Assembly: GCF_023634845.1 (NCBI RefSeq) | Contig: NZ_JAMLJL010000022.1 | Coordinates: forward strand, 1 to 51,967 | From: Flavobacterium amniphilum | GTDB lineage: Bacteria > Bacteroidota > Bacteroidia > Flavobacteriales > Flavobacteriaceae | DNA length: 51,967 bases | Reading direction: 5' to 3' | Shown: one piece after another, positions 17,397 to 26,726 of the stretch | Numbering within the stretch: position 1 is the first letter of the stretch | Layout of the letters: each line of letters starts with the position of its first letter | The notes under the pieces: generated by a model | Database searches by the model: none | What the model was told of the DNA's origin: nothing | What the model saw: only the letters and a program-made list of their open reading frames with translations | Made by a program: the position numbers and the translations under genes

Positions 17397-17786
17397 TTAT
17401 AGATTCTTTGCAATTGCATTTGCTAAATCCTGAAATTCTTCAGGTGTTAGTTTTACCTTGTTGTGGAAACGGGCATCGTCCATGATATTTAATGGAATCA
17501 AATGTACATGCGCATGCGGTACTTCCAATCCAATTACTGTCATTCCGATTCTTTTACAAGGAACTGTTTTTTCGAGTGCAATGGCTATTTTCTTTGAGAA
17601 TTTCATCAGACCAATATAAAGTTCGTCTTCCATGTCGAATAATTTATCGATTTCCTGTTTCGGGATGCATAATACATGTCCTTTAACATTCGGATTTACA
17701 TCCAGGAAGGCAAGGTAATTTTGATCTTCGGCTACTTTGTAACAAGGGATTTCGCCGTTTACTATTTTTGTGAATATAGATGCCAT
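17397..17786 (-). CDS. HIT family nucleotide-binding hydrolase
   Basis: This 129-residue protein contains the histidine triad HAHVHLIPL (H-x-H-x-H near 92-98) with an N-terminal ASIFTKIVNGEIPCYKVAED, diagnostic of HIT (HINT-like) proteins. Those hydrolyse AMP-linked substrates. It sits 12 bp after greA, in the same direction, so the pair is probably one operon, as in many flavobacteria. Confidence 0.93.
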   Translation of the reverse strand: MASIFTKIVNGEIPCYKVAEDQNYLAFLDVNPNVKGHVLCIPKQEIDKLFDMEDELYIGLMKFSKKIAIALEKTVPCKRIGMTVIGLEVPHAHVHLIPLNIMDDARFHNKVKLTPEEFQDLANAIAKNL

Positions 17787-17798
17787 GACTCTCTGTAA

Positions 17799-18275
17799 TT
17801 AGTCTCTTGAAATTTCCAATACTTCAAATTTTAAAATACCGTTAGGAACTTGAATTTCTGCAATTTCACCTACAGACTTTCCTAATAAACCTTTTCCGAT
17901 TGGAGAGGTAACCGAAATTTTGTTTTTCTTCAGATCAGCTTCACTTTCTGCAACTAACTGATAAGACAATTCCATTCCGTTTGTCTGGTTTTTGATTTTC
18001 ACATGTGACAATACTAATGCTTTTGAAGTGTCCAATTGTGATTCGTCAATTAAACGTGCATTTGCATATAATTCTTCCATTTTGGCAATTTTCATTTCCA
18101 AAAGGCCTTGTGCTTCTTTCGCAGCGTCGTATTCGGCATTTTCTGATAAATCACCTTTGTCTCTTGCTTCGGCAATTGCCTGTGATGCTTTAGGGCGTTC
18201 AATATTTTTAAGTTGGTCTAACTCTTCTTTTAGTTTTTTTAATCCTGCGGCTGTATAATAAGATACTGTGCTCAT
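17799..18275 (-). CDS. greA: Transcription elongation factor GreA
   Basis: The protein has 158 residues from MSTVSYYTAAGLKKLKEELD; a longer in-frame start exists but would extend across the leader hairpin and is unlikely. The N-terminal coiled coil includes ARDKGDLSENAEYDAAKEAQ, with the acidic tip D-x-S-E-N-A-E-Y that reaches the polymerase active site. The C-terminal FKBP-like domain has VTSPIGKGLLGKSVGE. It rescues backtracked RNA polymerase by stimulating transcript cleavage. Confidence 0.96.
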   Translation of the reverse strand: MSTVSYYTAAGLKKLKEELDQLKNIERPKASQAIAEARDKGDLSENAEYDAAKEAQGLLEMKIAKMEELYANARLIDESQLDTSKALVLSHVKIKNQTNGMELSYQLVAESEADLKKNKISVTSPIGKGLLGKSVGEIAEIQVPNGILKFEVLEISRD

Positions 18276-18295
18276 AACGTCATATTTATATAAAT

Positions 18296-18322
18296 AGAAA
18301 AAATCCCATCGCGACGGGATTT
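18296..18322 (-). terminator. Terminator-like hairpin in the greA leader
   Basis: On the minus strand AAATCCC / GGGATTT encloses CGCG and is followed by six T, directly between the -7 box (18330-18337) and the greA start (18275). No other minus-strand gene ends here, so it lies in the greA transcript itself. An early terminator in the greA leader is known from E. coli; similarity of mechanism is inferred. Confidence 0.65.
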
Positions 18323-18329
18323 CTTTATA

Positions 18330-18337
18330 CAAAGATA
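18330..18337 (-). promoter_or_regulatory. greA -7 box TATCTTTG
   Basis: TATCTTTG matches TAnnTTTG and is 55 bp upstream of the greA start. No clear TTG is at the -33 distance. Confidence 0.5.
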
Positions 18338-18431
18338 CTATTTTTTTTCAGTTTGTAATTTATTTGTTTGTTTGTGCGTTATACAAATGTAATTAAATTA
18401 AATTTGTTCTGAACAAGTTTTGATAAATTAA

Positions 18432-18854
18432 ATGAAGAAGATTTTAGCTTTAATCAGTGTTTTTTTGTTTTCGTGTAATCCCGAAGGATTTAACAACAAT
18501 AACCCATATTTACCGAATGTTCGTTTTTCTACTGAGATTAATATGAACCTACCGGCTTATAATAATCTTAATTTTGTGAATTTTCCTGTTATAATAGACA
18601 ATGCAGGTATAGGTATTAAAGGGGTTGTGGTAATGAAAGTGGGAGAAGGTATGTATAATGCTTTTGAATTGAGTTGCCCAAGTCATGAGCCTAGTTCCTG
18701 TTCGAGGATGAGTATTAACGGACTAAATGTGAAGTGTTCATGTGAAAATTATGAGTATAGTCTGCTTGTCGGGTCGAGCGCCAATGGAGCGCCATATCCT
18801 TTGAAAGCTTACAGGGCACAAGTATCGGGTAATATATTAACAGTGTATAATTAA
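18432..18854 (+). CDS. Lipoprotein with degenerate Rieske-like pattern
   Basis: This 140-residue protein has a lipobox ending FLFSC (Cys15). The C-terminal half has LSCPSHEPSSCSRM and VKCSCENYEYSL, at positions where a Rieske protein would have C-x-H and C-x2-H. Here C-x2-H and C-x-C are found, so a canonical 2Fe-2S site is not supported. Similar short Rieske-like lipoproteins occur in flavobacteria. Redox function uncertain. Confidence 0.6.
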   Translation: MKKILALISVFLFSCNPEGFNNNNPYLPNVRFSTEINMNLPAYNNLNFVNFPVIIDNAGIGIKGVVVMKVGEGMYNAFELSCPSHEPSSCSRMSINGLNVKCSCENYEYSLLVGSSANGAPYPLKAYRAQVSGNILTVYN

Positions 18855-18861
18855 TAATGTA

Positions 18862-18887
18862 AAAAGGAGCCGTCAGGCTCCTTTTTA
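18862..18887. terminator. Bidirectional terminator
   Basis: GGAGCC gtca GGCTCC is flanked by A5 and T5, between the convergent lipoprotein and TonB-receptor genes, immediately next to the receptor stop. Confidence 0.88.
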
Positions 18888-18888
18888 A

Positions 18889-21030
18889 TTAAAATTTCAA
18901 TGTTACGCCGGTCAGGAAATTGGCACCTGCCTGTGGGTAATAATAGATATAGCCTCCGCCATAATCAAAAGCGTTGGAAACATATTTTCTGTTGAATACG
19001 TTATTGCACAATACGTTGATGCTGATTTCTTTGAACACTTTGTTCATTGGGATGTTCCAGTTGAAGCTAAAGTCATTGATGAAATAATCACTCAGATAAG
19101 AGTTTTTATCATTGATGTTATTCAGGTACTGCTTGCCAACAAATTTAGAAAGCAATGCAATGCTTACGTTTTTAACCGGAGAAAAAGCAATCATGTTTCC
19201 GGCAATGAATTTTGGAGAATACGCAATATTGGTGTTCCCTAAAGGCTCTAATGTTCCCGAAGCATCTGTATAAAAATCTTTATTTAAACTTTCGCTGATA
19301 CTGATGTTTGGTGCGATGAACCATTTTGGGCTAAGGGCAATTTTAGCCTCAGCTTCAATTCCTAAACGGTAGCTGTCTCCACTGTTCTCACGAATGGGCG
19401 ATCCTACGTCGTCTAATTTTCCGGTTAATACTAACTGATCTTTATAAGCCATGTAATATCCGTTCAGGTTGACTTTGATTTTTTCAGTGTTATATCTCCA
19501 CCCTAATTCGAAATCATCCAGTTTTTCAGGTTTCGGGGAGCCGTTCTCATAGTCGGTGCGGTTAGGTTCGCGGTGTGCTTTGGCATATGAAAAATACAGA
19601 TTGTTGTGTGTGTTGAATTCATAAGTTAAACCGGCTTTCGGATTAAAGAAATTAAAATCATCGGTTACTTTATCGGCTTGTACACCTGTTGCTTCATAAT
19701 TTACATTACGCAATTGAAGGTCTCCGTAAAGGCTTAAATTATCTAATATCTGATAAGTAGCTTTTAAGAATGCATTTGCATCGGTTTTGTTTCCGTAATC
19801 ATCATAATAATGGTCTCCCAATTCACTGGTAGATGCATAACGTGCCCAGATTACCTTTCCGAAATGATCACCTTCATATTTGTTTATGGCTCCGCCAAAT
19901 ATAGCGTCCAGTTTTTCTGTTTTATAATTTAAAGAGAAAGTGGTACCGTAAAAATGATTGTCCAACCATTTTTGGCGTACTAAATCGGTTGAGGTTTGTC
20001 CTGCAGTAGGAGTCATGCCGTAATCATTAAAGGCAGCATCTTCTTTATAATTTTCGTAATATCCTTTTCCTTTTGTATAGTGTAAAGCCATATTAAGGTT
20101 CAGGTTATCATTCAGTTTTTCGTTCCAGTGTAGCTGGGCATGATCCTGTTGGTAATTGTCTGTTTCGTTGTCATAATAACGTGTGTTTCCAAATTCGTCG
20201 GTATACATTCCAGCCGAATTGAAAGTTGGGTCGTCATGCAAGGTAGCTGCATCAATGCCGTTCCACGATTGGTAAGTGTGTTCCTTTCCTCCAAAAACCA
20301 AGGCTTTGATCTGGGTAGTTTTTCCAAAGTAATTACCTTGTAAGAAATATGATTTTAAATCGGAAAATGCCCTGTCGACATAACCGTCTGATTTGATTTG
20401 TGATAACCGTCCGCTTAATTCAAAGTTTTCGTTCAGTAATCCGGTACTGAATTTTACCGTGTGTTTGTGGGTATTGAAACTTCCGTAAGAATTTGCAATT
20501 TCACCTCCGGCTTTAGCTGATGATTCAGTTGCCAGGTTTAAGCTGGCGCCAAATGCTCCGGCTCCGTTTGTTGAAGTTCCCACACCGCGTTGCAATTGGA
20601 TACTTTCGGTTGAAGATGCAAAATCAGGCATGTTTACCCAATAGGTTCCGTGGCTTTCAGAATCATTGTACGGAATTCCGTTGATGGTTACGTTTACGCG
20701 TGTGGCATCACTTCCTCGAACTCTTATTCCGGTATAGCCCACTCCGTTTCCGGCATCAGTTGTAGTTACTACCGAAGGCAGGTAGTTCATCAATACGGGA
20801 ATGTCCTGGCCTAAATTTCGCTTTGAAAAGTCCTTTTTGGTAAAGTTGGAAAAAGTAACGGGTGTTTTTTCATCGGCTCTTGTTGCTTTTACAATAACTT
20901 CTTCGAGGGGTTTTGTTTTAACGGAGTCCTTGGCTTCTTCCTGGGCAGAAGAAGTTAATGAGTACAGTAAAGTGCTCAATAAGGCAATTACTGTGGATGT
21001 ACGTTTCGTACGGTCGAATAAATTTTTCAT
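18889..21030 (-). CDS. TonB-dependent receptor, probably thiamine-related uptake
   Basis: The protein has 713 residues from MKNLFDRTKRTSTVIALLST, which gives a proper signal peptide (…SLTSSAQ). TonB box-like LEEVIVKATR, the plug with GIRVRGSDATRVNVTINGIP YND and LQRGVGTSTNGAGAFGASLN LAT, and a barrel ending FLTGVTLKF with the terminal Phe expected for outer membrane insertion. The gene is preceded by a TPP riboswitch, which predicts that thiamine or a precursor is the substrate and that the gene is off when thiamine pyrophosphate is plentiful. It is monocistronic, with a shared terminator at its 3' end. Confidence 0.93.
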   Translation of the reverse strand: MKNLFDRTKRTSTVIALLSTLLYSLTSSAQEEAKDSVKTKPLEEVIVKATRADEKTPVTFSNFTKKDFSKRNLGQDIPVLMNYLPSVVTTTDAGNGVGYTGIRVRGSDATRVNVTINGIPYNDSESHGTYWVNMPDFASSTESIQLQRGVGTSTNGAGAFGASLNLATESSAKAGGEIANSYGSFNTHKHTVKFSTGLLNENFELSGRLSQIKSDGYVDRAFSDLKSYFLQGNYFGKTTQIKALVFGGKEHTYQSWNGIDAATLHDDPTFNSAGMYTDEFGNTRYYDNETDNYQQDHAQLHWNEKLNDNLNLNMALHYTKGKGYYENYKEDAAFNDYGMTPTAGQTSTDLVRQKWLDNHFYGTTFSLNYKTEKLDAIFGGAINKYEGDHFGKVIWARYASTSELGDHYYDDYGNKTDANAFLKATYQILDNLSLYGDLQLRNVNYEATGVQADKVTDDFNFFNPKAGLTYEFNTHNNLYFSYAKAHREPNRTDYENGSPKPEKLDDFELGWRYNTEKIKVNLNGYYMAYKDQLVLTGKLDDVGSPIRENSGDSYRLGIEAEAKIALSPKWFIAPNISISESLNKDFYTDASGTLEPLGNTNIAYSPKFIAGNMIAFSPVKNVSIALLSKFVGKQYLNNINDKNSYLSDYFINDFSFNWNIPMNKVFKEISINVLCNNVFNRKYVSNAFDYGGGYIYYYPQAGANFLTGVTLKF

Positions 21031-21127
21031 TCGTAAAAAGTTTACAAATAAAAGGGGCAATTATTCTTTATTATATTAATTAATGATTTTCCGCAAAGCG
21101 GATCATGGTGCGTTTTGCACTTTTTTT

Positions 21128-21220
21128 CCCTAAACAGCATTACCTGTTCCAGGTTCGTTGGGTATAATCTCAGCTTTTTTCCTGATTTAATGTGGAAATC
21201 GGCACCCCTTTGAGACGGCA
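21128..21220 (-). ncRNA. TPP (thi-box) riboswitch
   Basis: Read on the minus strand: GGGGTGCC, then GCTGAGATTATACCC, GAACCTG, GTAATGCTG and TTTAGGGAA, in the order and spacing of the conserved thiamine pyrophosphate riboswitch (CUGAGA, ACCC, GAACCUG, UAAU, AGGGA). A TACTTTTG -7 box (21221-21228) abuts its 5' end, and a small CCGCtttGCGG hairpin (about 21091-21101) lies near the start codon side as a possible expression platform. It controls the TonB receptor. Confidence 0.93.
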
Positions 21221-21228
21221 CAAAAGTA
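21221..21228 (-). promoter_or_regulatory. -7 box TACTTTTG before the TPP riboswitch
   Basis: TACTTTTG fits the TAnnTTTG consensus and places the transcription start at about the first base of the riboswitch. Confidence 0.55.
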
Positions 21229-21256
21229 CTTTAATTTTAAGGAAATAAAAAGTGAA

Positions 21257-22009
21257 TCAATATTTTTTGAGTTCGAAGGTCGTTCCGTCGAAGACACCAT
21301 AGGTGAAATACCCAATCCAATCACCAAGGTTGATGTATTTCGAGGTTTCGTTTAAATCGATTTCCATTGGAAGATGACGGTGCCCGAAAACAAAATAATC
21401 ATAATGTTTCGTGGTTAACTTCAGTTTCGCGTATTGCACCAGCCATTCGTTTTCTTCACCCAAAAACTTAACGTCTTCATCTCCTGATATCAATTTGTTT
21501 TTAACAGAAAGGTATTGTGCGAGTTTTACTCCGATATCGGGATGAAGCCATCTGAACAACCATTTTGAAAACGGATTGGTAAATACTTTCTTCATCCGTT
21601 TGTATCCTTTGTCGCCCGGGCCTAAACCGTCTCCGTGTCCTATAAGGAATGTCTTGTTGTTGAAAGTGAACTCTTTGGTGGTGTGGTAAACCGGAATGTT
21701 AAGTTCCATCTGAAAATAATCGTCCATCCATAAATCGTGGTTGCCCACAAAGAAATACACCGGAATTCCGCTGTCGCGTATTTCGGCCAGTTTGCCCAAT
21801 ACACGTACAAAGCCTTTTGGGACGACAGTTTTGTATTCAAACCAGAAGTCGAATAAATCACCTAACAAAAAAATGGCTTCTGCATCCTGTTTCACTTCGT
21901 CCAGCCAGGCTACAAACTTTTGTTCACGAGGGAAACTGGCTTCAGGTGTGGGTGCTCCCAAATGCTGGTCGCTGGCAAAATATATTTTTGATGAAGAGGA
22001 AAGTGTCAT
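21257..22009 (-). CDS. lpxH: UDP-2,3-diacylglucosamine diphosphatase (LpxH-like)
   Basis: This 250-residue calcineurin-like metallophosphoesterase has all metal motifs: FASDQHLG (D-x-H), LLGDLFDFW (GDxxD), FVGNHDLW (GNHD), LIGHGDGLG (GHGD) and VFGHRHLP (GHxH). The LGDLFDFWFEY block is typical of LpxH, which hydrolyses UDP-diacylglucosamine to lipid X at the inner membrane in lipid A synthesis. A related metallophosphoesterase of another pathway cannot be fully excluded. Confidence 0.85.
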   Translation of the reverse strand: MTLSSSSKIYFASDQHLGAPTPEASFPREQKFVAWLDEVKQDAEAIFLLGDLFDFWFEYKTVVPKGFVRVLGKLAEIRDSGIPVYFFVGNHDLWMDDYFQMELNIPVYHTTKEFTFNNKTFLIGHGDGLGPGDKGYKRMKKVFTNPFSKWLFRWLHPDIGVKLAQYLSVKNKLISGDEDVKFLGEENEWLVQYAKLKLTTKHYDYFVFGHRHLPMEIDLNETSKYINLGDWIGYFTYGVFDGTTFELKKY

Positions 22010-22071
22010 TCTGATTTATTTGCTTCAAAGATACTAATTGTTGCATTAATTAACAGCATTCGGCTTATTGC

Positions 22072-22102
22072 ATAAAAAAAGCCTCACCATGTGAGGCTTT
22101 CT
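22072..22102 (-). terminator. Intrinsic terminator of the papain-like gene
   Basis: AAAGCCTCAC cat GTGAGGCTTT (22078-22100) is followed on the minus strand by a long T run, 45 bp after the stop of the peptidase gene. Confidence 0.88.
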
Positions 22103-22145
22103 TTCTGTCTTGCTGTACAAACTTAACCAAAATTACAGAGCAAAA

Positions 22146-23120
22146 CTATTGTTGTGGTGAGTTGGCATTCGGATTAGGGGTGATGCAGCCCAGCCAGTTG
22201 AAGGCTCCTCTTGCCATGTTGTCATAGGTTACATAAAAATATCCGCTGCGTCCCCAATTGGCTCCCCATGAGTTTAGTACTTTGAACTGACGTGTGTTGT
22301 CATCATATCCTACGATACAAACACAGTGACCGCCCTGACGCGCTCCGTATAAGTTGGCCCATACGTGGTTGTTGTTGCGCATGTCATAGAAGCTTTGATT
22401 TACATCAAAACAGGCAGCTACGGGATAGTTTTGACTTAAATAGTATTTGATGTCATTTACATTGGTAGTACTGATGTTGAACCATCCTCCGGTTTTTCTT
22501 CCCGATGCCCACGTTCTTTGTTGGGTTGTTGGTTGGGTATAACAGCCTCCCGCTACATAAGGCATTTGGGAATTACTGCACTGTCCCTGGTTTTTAATCA
22601 GGTTCATGGCGTCGTTCGGATATGATCCTGATCCGCAATTGCTGATTTTAATCTGATTGTAAACGTAAGCAGCACTTCTTGTTGCACCAGCCCAGTTAGA
22701 CTGATGGATAGTGTTGTTGATGTATCGTGTTATACCGTGTGCTGCATATCCAACACCCCAGCCTACACACGAACCTTCACTTCCCTGATCGCCTACCGGT
22801 GGTGAAGGCAGGTATTTTGAAACATCCAGTTTGGCCGTGAATGCATTTCGTTGTTCAGCAGCGCTTAAATCGGGACGAAACTCAGAAATTCTGGCCTGAT
22901 ATTCTTCCGGAGTAATGACTTTGATACTTTTTAAATACTGCTCTGAGAAAGGTTCGCATCCGTATCGTCCTTTGTCTAAAAGGTTTACGTGTCCGTCCAT
23001 TAATTTTTCCTGCTCTTGGCCGGATTCTTTTTTGTCGTTTTCACAGGCGGCTAGGGTGAAAACTCCAAGGAGCAGCACCCCAAGCTTTTTAGCCCATGAT
23101 TTTAGGTTGGTTGGTTTCAT
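22146..23120 (-). CDS. Papain-like (C1 family) cysteine peptidase lipoprotein
   Basis: This 324-residue protein has a lipobox ending LLGVFTLAAC (about Cys26). The catalytic region is PVGDQGSEGSCVGWGVGYAA (about 110-130); the Cys follows GS as in papain, but CVGW replaces the usual CWAF. The His is in GGHCVCIVGYDD and the Asn in LNSWGANWGRSGYF. All catalytic residues are present, so it is probably active, anchored facing the periplasm or surface. It is divergently transcribed from the regulator-like gene at 23271. Confidence 0.9.
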   Translation of the reverse strand: MKPTNLKSWAKKLGVLLLGVFTLAACENDKKESGQEQEKLMDGHVNLLDKGRYGCEPFSEQYLKSIKVITPEEYQARISEFRPDLSAAEQRNAFTAKLDVSKYLPSPPVGDQGSEGSCVGWGVGYAAHGITRYINNTIHQSNWAGATRSAAYVYNQIKISNCGSGSYPNDAMNLIKNQGQCSNSQMPYVAGGCYTQPTTQQRTWASGRKTGGWFNISTTNVNDIKYYLSQNYPVAACFDVNQSFYDMRNNNHVWANLYGARQGGHCVCIVGYDDNTRQFKVLNSWGANWGRSGYFYVTYDNMARGAFNWLGCITPNPNANSPQQ

Positions 23121-23270
23121 AATTTGTTTGGTTTTTTTGGTTTGTTAATTTAATATGTCAAAATTATTGTTAATTTTTTTGTAAATTAGTATTGAAACCA
23201 ACCATAAGTTTGACTTATCTTCAACATAAATTTTTGAAGGACATGCGAACTGATTTAACCTATTCCAATT

Positions 23271-24125
23271 ATGGAAAACATTATTGAACAACTGAAAAAG
23301 ACCATAGTTTCTGCTCCTCCTGTTCTTAACAGTTCTTTGAACGGGGTCAAAAACTGGAAGAGGGCACAATTCATTATTTTATCCGAGATTATTTCCGTGA
23401 ATTTAGCCCAATCTGCTTTTCTTCAGGGGAACAGAAAGAATGAATTGGGGACTACTATTTCGAGTGCGACACTCCAGCGTATTTTTACCAATGATTATTC
23501 CGGTTATGAAAATCCGGATCTCCGCTTTCTTAAAACACTTGATAAGCTGGCCATCTTTTTGGGTTTTTCTTCCCTGAATCATTTTTTGTCGCATGACGGA
23601 TCAATTGTGGTTAATGAAGTGCCTGTTAATAGTGAAATGAAGAAAGAAGAAGAAGCGCTTTCGGAGTTTCAGGAATTGATTACCAATTATTGCCAGGAAG
23701 AGTTCAATAGTCTTTTGAAATTACCGGAAGTTGATTTGGGCAACCTGTCGGATTTTATTTTTGATGACGGTCCGCTTACACAAAGAATACACGATTTGAT
23801 CAGCCAGATTTCCCAGTTGGGGTATTTACTCAACAGTACAAACAACCGCTCTAATTTTGAGCTGTATGGATTTAAGCTGTGCTCCCTGAATGAAACGATG
23901 GCCGTGGTTACGGTACAGGAATTCTGGAACCTCGATTTTAGGGATGACGACGGGAATCTGAGAAATATCTACAGTCATGTGAACATGCAAACGTATTTTA
24001 TCAAGAAGCAAAACGGGACCTGGAAAATCTGGGATAACCACAATCCTGATTATGCCACGATTATTACGGATATGGCCCGAAACATGAGAAGGAAAACAGC
24101 AGCGCTTCCCAAGGGCGTGAAGTGA
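23271..24125 (+). CDS. Hypothetical protein with N-terminal helical (HTH-like) region
   Basis: This 284-residue cytosolic protein has an N-terminal ~100-residue helical region that ends FLKTLDKLAIFLGFSSLNHF LSHDG, a pattern seen in several uncharacterised Bacteroidota proteins that look DNA-binding. The C-terminal half (FELYGFKLCSLNETMAVVTV ... TWKIWDNHNPDY) looks like an NTF2-type sensor domain. Its divergence from the papain-like lipoprotein suggests it may regulate that gene. No sequence-specific evidence. Confidence 0.55.
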   Translation: MENIIEQLKKTIVSAPPVLNSSLNGVKNWKRAQFIILSEIISVNLAQSAFLQGNRKNELGTTISSATLQRIFTNDYSGYENPDLRFLKTLDKLAIFLGFSSLNHFLSHDGSIVVNEVPVNSEMKKEEEALSEFQELITNYCQEEFNSLLKLPEVDLGNLSDFIFDDGPLTQRIHDLISQISQLGYLLNSTNNRSNFELYGFKLCSLNETMAVVTVQEFWNLDFRDDDGNLRNIYSHVNMQTYFIKKQNGTWKIWDNHNPDYATIITDMARNMRRKTAALPKGVK

Positions 24126-24147
24126 TCATAAGACAAGTGAAAGTAAT

Positions 24148-24178
24148 AAACCGGAGTGTTCCGGTTTTTTTATTTTAT
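24148..24178 (+). terminator. Intrinsic terminator
   Basis: AAACCGGA gtg TTCCGGTTT with a T run follows the stop at 24125. Confidence 0.88.
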
Positions 24179-24276
24179 GGAATCACTGAATTTTGAAAGA
24201 TGTACTGTATTCTTCTGTTAAAGTGTTGATTTTTTTCAAAAAATTTATTCGCTTTAAATTTTTTAAACTTTTTTCT

Positions 24277-26712
24277 ATGAAGAAAAGCTACCTACTGTTC
24301 TTTTTGTTGGTTTTGAATAGTTTGTTTTCCGTTTACGGGCAAACCTGTGATGCACCAACCAACTTAAGTGCATCTGACTTAACCGGTACCACGGCTACAA
24401 CAAACTGGACGTATTCAGGGCCGGCAACTGCCTGGGAAATTTTTATACAGCCTGCCGGTTCACCGGCTCCCACAACCCAACCGCCATCATTTGTTGCAAG
24501 TGCAAATTCATACATAATTACAGGTTTGGTTCCCTGTACGGCATATGATGTTTATGTACGTACGGTCTGTGATGCGACAACCAGAAGTAACTGGTCAGGG
24601 CCTTTAAGTCTTGGGTCGAATCCGGGTATCAGTGCGAGTGCGGTTTTAACACAAAATCTGAACTGTACAAATCCTGCAACAGTGACAGTAATGGCTACAG
24701 GAGGTTCCGGTACTTATCAGTATTCGGTAAATGGAGGTCCGTATCAAATTCCTAATGTTTTTACCATAACCCAAGGAGGGAGTTATACTTTTCAGGTATG
24801 GGACAGCGTTTTGCACTGTTCTGTTTATACCGGTTCAATTATGATTATGCCACTTACCCAGCCAACTGTGACGGCAACTGTGGTTAACAATAACATTGTG
24901 GTGAACGGTACCGGAGGGGCACCTCTCAGATGCCGGATTATAGCACCTGCCGCATTCGCAACGCCTTATATGGCCTCAGGGATATTTACAAATATGCCGG
25001 CTGGAACTTATACTGTTGAGATTGCAGATAATAGGAATTGTACAGCCACAACCACAGTAACATTACTTCCGGTTATTGCCAATGATGATGCTTTTACGGT
25101 GTATCCTGTAAATGGAGGTATTTCAACTTCGACTTACTCGGTTTTGAGTAATGATTACCAAGGACCTAATCTGGTTAACCCGTCTTCTTTTTCTGTATCG
25201 GCAACATCGATGCCTTCCGGTTTTACCCTGAATCCAAACGGAACTGTAAGTGTTTTATCAGGAATACCCACTGGAGTTTATACTTTTGAATACTCGGTGT
25301 TTGGTACAAACAATATTCTAATTTTTGATAACGCCATTGCCACTGTTACCGTTGTCAATGAAGGAATTGGAATGCATGCTTTTATCGATTCGAATGCTAA
25401 CGGAATTAAAGAAGTTGGCGAGCCTTACTTTACCCAGGGACAATTTGGCTATGAGCTGAACAATAGTGGTACTGTCAATTATGTTGCATCGTCAAATGGG
25501 GATTATTTTATCAATGAGTCGAATCCGGCTAATTCGTATGATCTGACGTATGTGATCAATCCGGATTTTGCTTCACAGTATACGTTGTCTACGGCAAGTT
25601 ATACAGATGTTAGCTTTGATCCTGCTTCAGGGGTTAACTTATATGGTTTCCCAATCGTTGAAGCTCCTTTTCTGGATTTGGAAACTAAGGTTTTGTTAAA
25701 CGGAACACCGCCCAGACCCGGATTTACTTACCAGAACAAAATCATTTACAAGAATAACGGTAACCTGCCGGTAACATCCGGAACAATAACTTTTACTAAA
25801 GACAGCAATGTTACGGTAACTAATGTTTCTGTATCAGGGACTAATCCTACTGCTACAGGTTTTACCTATGATTTTAGTAACCTGATGCCGGGGGAAACAC
25901 GAAATATTACCGTTACGATGCTGGTACCTACGATTCCAACGGTGAGTCTTGGGCAGGCACTGACAAATACTGTTTCGGCAACGGTCCCAGTGAATGATAT
26001 CAATCCGAATAATAATGCATTTGCATTGACCCAGATTATTGTGGGTTCATATGATCCCAATGATAAAGCCGAAAGCCATGGTGGTAAGATTCTTCATTCG
26101 GCTTTTACGGCAAATGATTATCTGACCTACACCATTCAGTTTGAAAATACCGGAACCTATTATGCAGAAAACGTAAGGATCAATGATGTCTTGGATGCCG
26201 GTTTGGATGAAACTTCCGTGAAAATGGTTGATGCCAGTCATGGTTACGACCTGAAGCGGATTGGGAATAACCTGAGCTGGAGTTTTGACGGAATCGATTT
26301 ACTGCCTGCCGGAAAAGGACAGGTTACTTTCCAGATCAAGCCAAAACCAGGTTATGCAATAGGCGATATCATCCCGAACACGGCTTCGATCTATTTTGAT
26401 TTCAATCCGGCAATCGTGACGAATACTTTTACTACCGAATTTGTGAATTCGTTGGGTAATGATGAATTCACTAATGGAGCATTCACGCTGTATCCGAATC
26501 CCACAAACGGAATCGTGAACATTTCATTGAAAGATGCTTCAGTTTCTGTTAATTCAGCAGAAGTAATGGATGTTTCAGGTAAGGTTCTTTTTAAGAAGAC
26601 AATAAATAATCCGAATGCTGTTGTCGATTTAACGTCACTGGCTAACGGAATGTATTTCATCAAACTGAAAGCCGGCCAACAGGAAAAGACCCTTAAAGTG
26701 GTTAAATACTAA
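24277..26712 (+). CDS. T9SS-secreted modular surface protein, copy 1
   Basis: The protein has 811 residues from MKKSYLLFFLLVLNSLFSVY GQ, a signal peptide; an upstream in-frame ATG would destroy it. Domains: fibronectin type III (about 24-110, TCDAPTNLSASDLTGTTATT), SprB-like repeats (VTVMATGGSGTYQYSVNGGP and NCTATTTVTL), SdrD B-like/DUF11 modules (YDPNDKAESHGG ... IPNTASIYFDFNPAIVT) and a C-terminal type A T9SS sorting domain (LYPNPTNGIVNIS ... VMDVSGKVLFKK ... GMYFIKLKAGQQEKTLKVVK). It is probably an adhesin or matrix protein placed on the cell surface. Confidence 0.9.
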   Translation: MKKSYLLFFLLVLNSLFSVYGQTCDAPTNLSASDLTGTTATTNWTYSGPATAWEIFIQPAGSPAPTTQPPSFVASANSYIITGLVPCTAYDVYVRTVCDATTRSNWSGPLSLGSNPGISASAVLTQNLNCTNPATVTVMATGGSGTYQYSVNGGPYQIPNVFTITQGGSYTFQVWDSVLHCSVYTGSIMIMPLTQPTVTATVVNNNIVVNGTGGAPLRCRIIAPAAFATPYMASGIFTNMPAGTYTVEIADNRNCTATTTVTLLPVIANDDAFTVYPVNGGISTSTYSVLSNDYQGPNLVNPSSFSVSATSMPSGFTLNPNGTVSVLSGIPTGVYTFEYSVFGTNNILIFDNAIATVTVVNEGIGMHAFIDSNANGIKEVGEPYFTQGQFGYELNNSGTVNYVASSNGDYFINESNPANSYDLTYVINPDFASQYTLSTASYTDVSFDPASGVNLYGFPIVEAPFLDLETKVLLNGTPPRPGFTYQNKIIYKNNGNLPVTSGTITFTKDSNVTVTNVSVSGTNPTATGFTYDFSNLMPGETRNITVTMLVPTIPTVSLGQALTNTVSATVPVNDINPNNNAFALTQIIVGSYDPNDKAESHGGKILHSAFTANDYLTYTIQFENTGTYYAENVRINDVLDAGLDETSVKMVDASHGYDLKRIGNNLSWSFDGIDLLPAGKGQVTFQIKPKPGYAIGDIIPNTASIYFDFNPAIVTNTFTTEFVNSLGNDEFTNGAFTLYPNPTNGIVNISLKDASVSVNSAEVMDVSGKVLFKKTINNPNAVVDLTSLANGMYFIKLKAGQQEKTLKVVKY

Positions 26713-26726
26713 AAGAGTAGTAAAAA

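Noticed and set aside
18432..18854. Functional Rieske iron-sulfur protein
   Set aside because: The Cys/His spacing is C-x2-H and C-x-C rather than the canonical C-x-H and C-x2-H.
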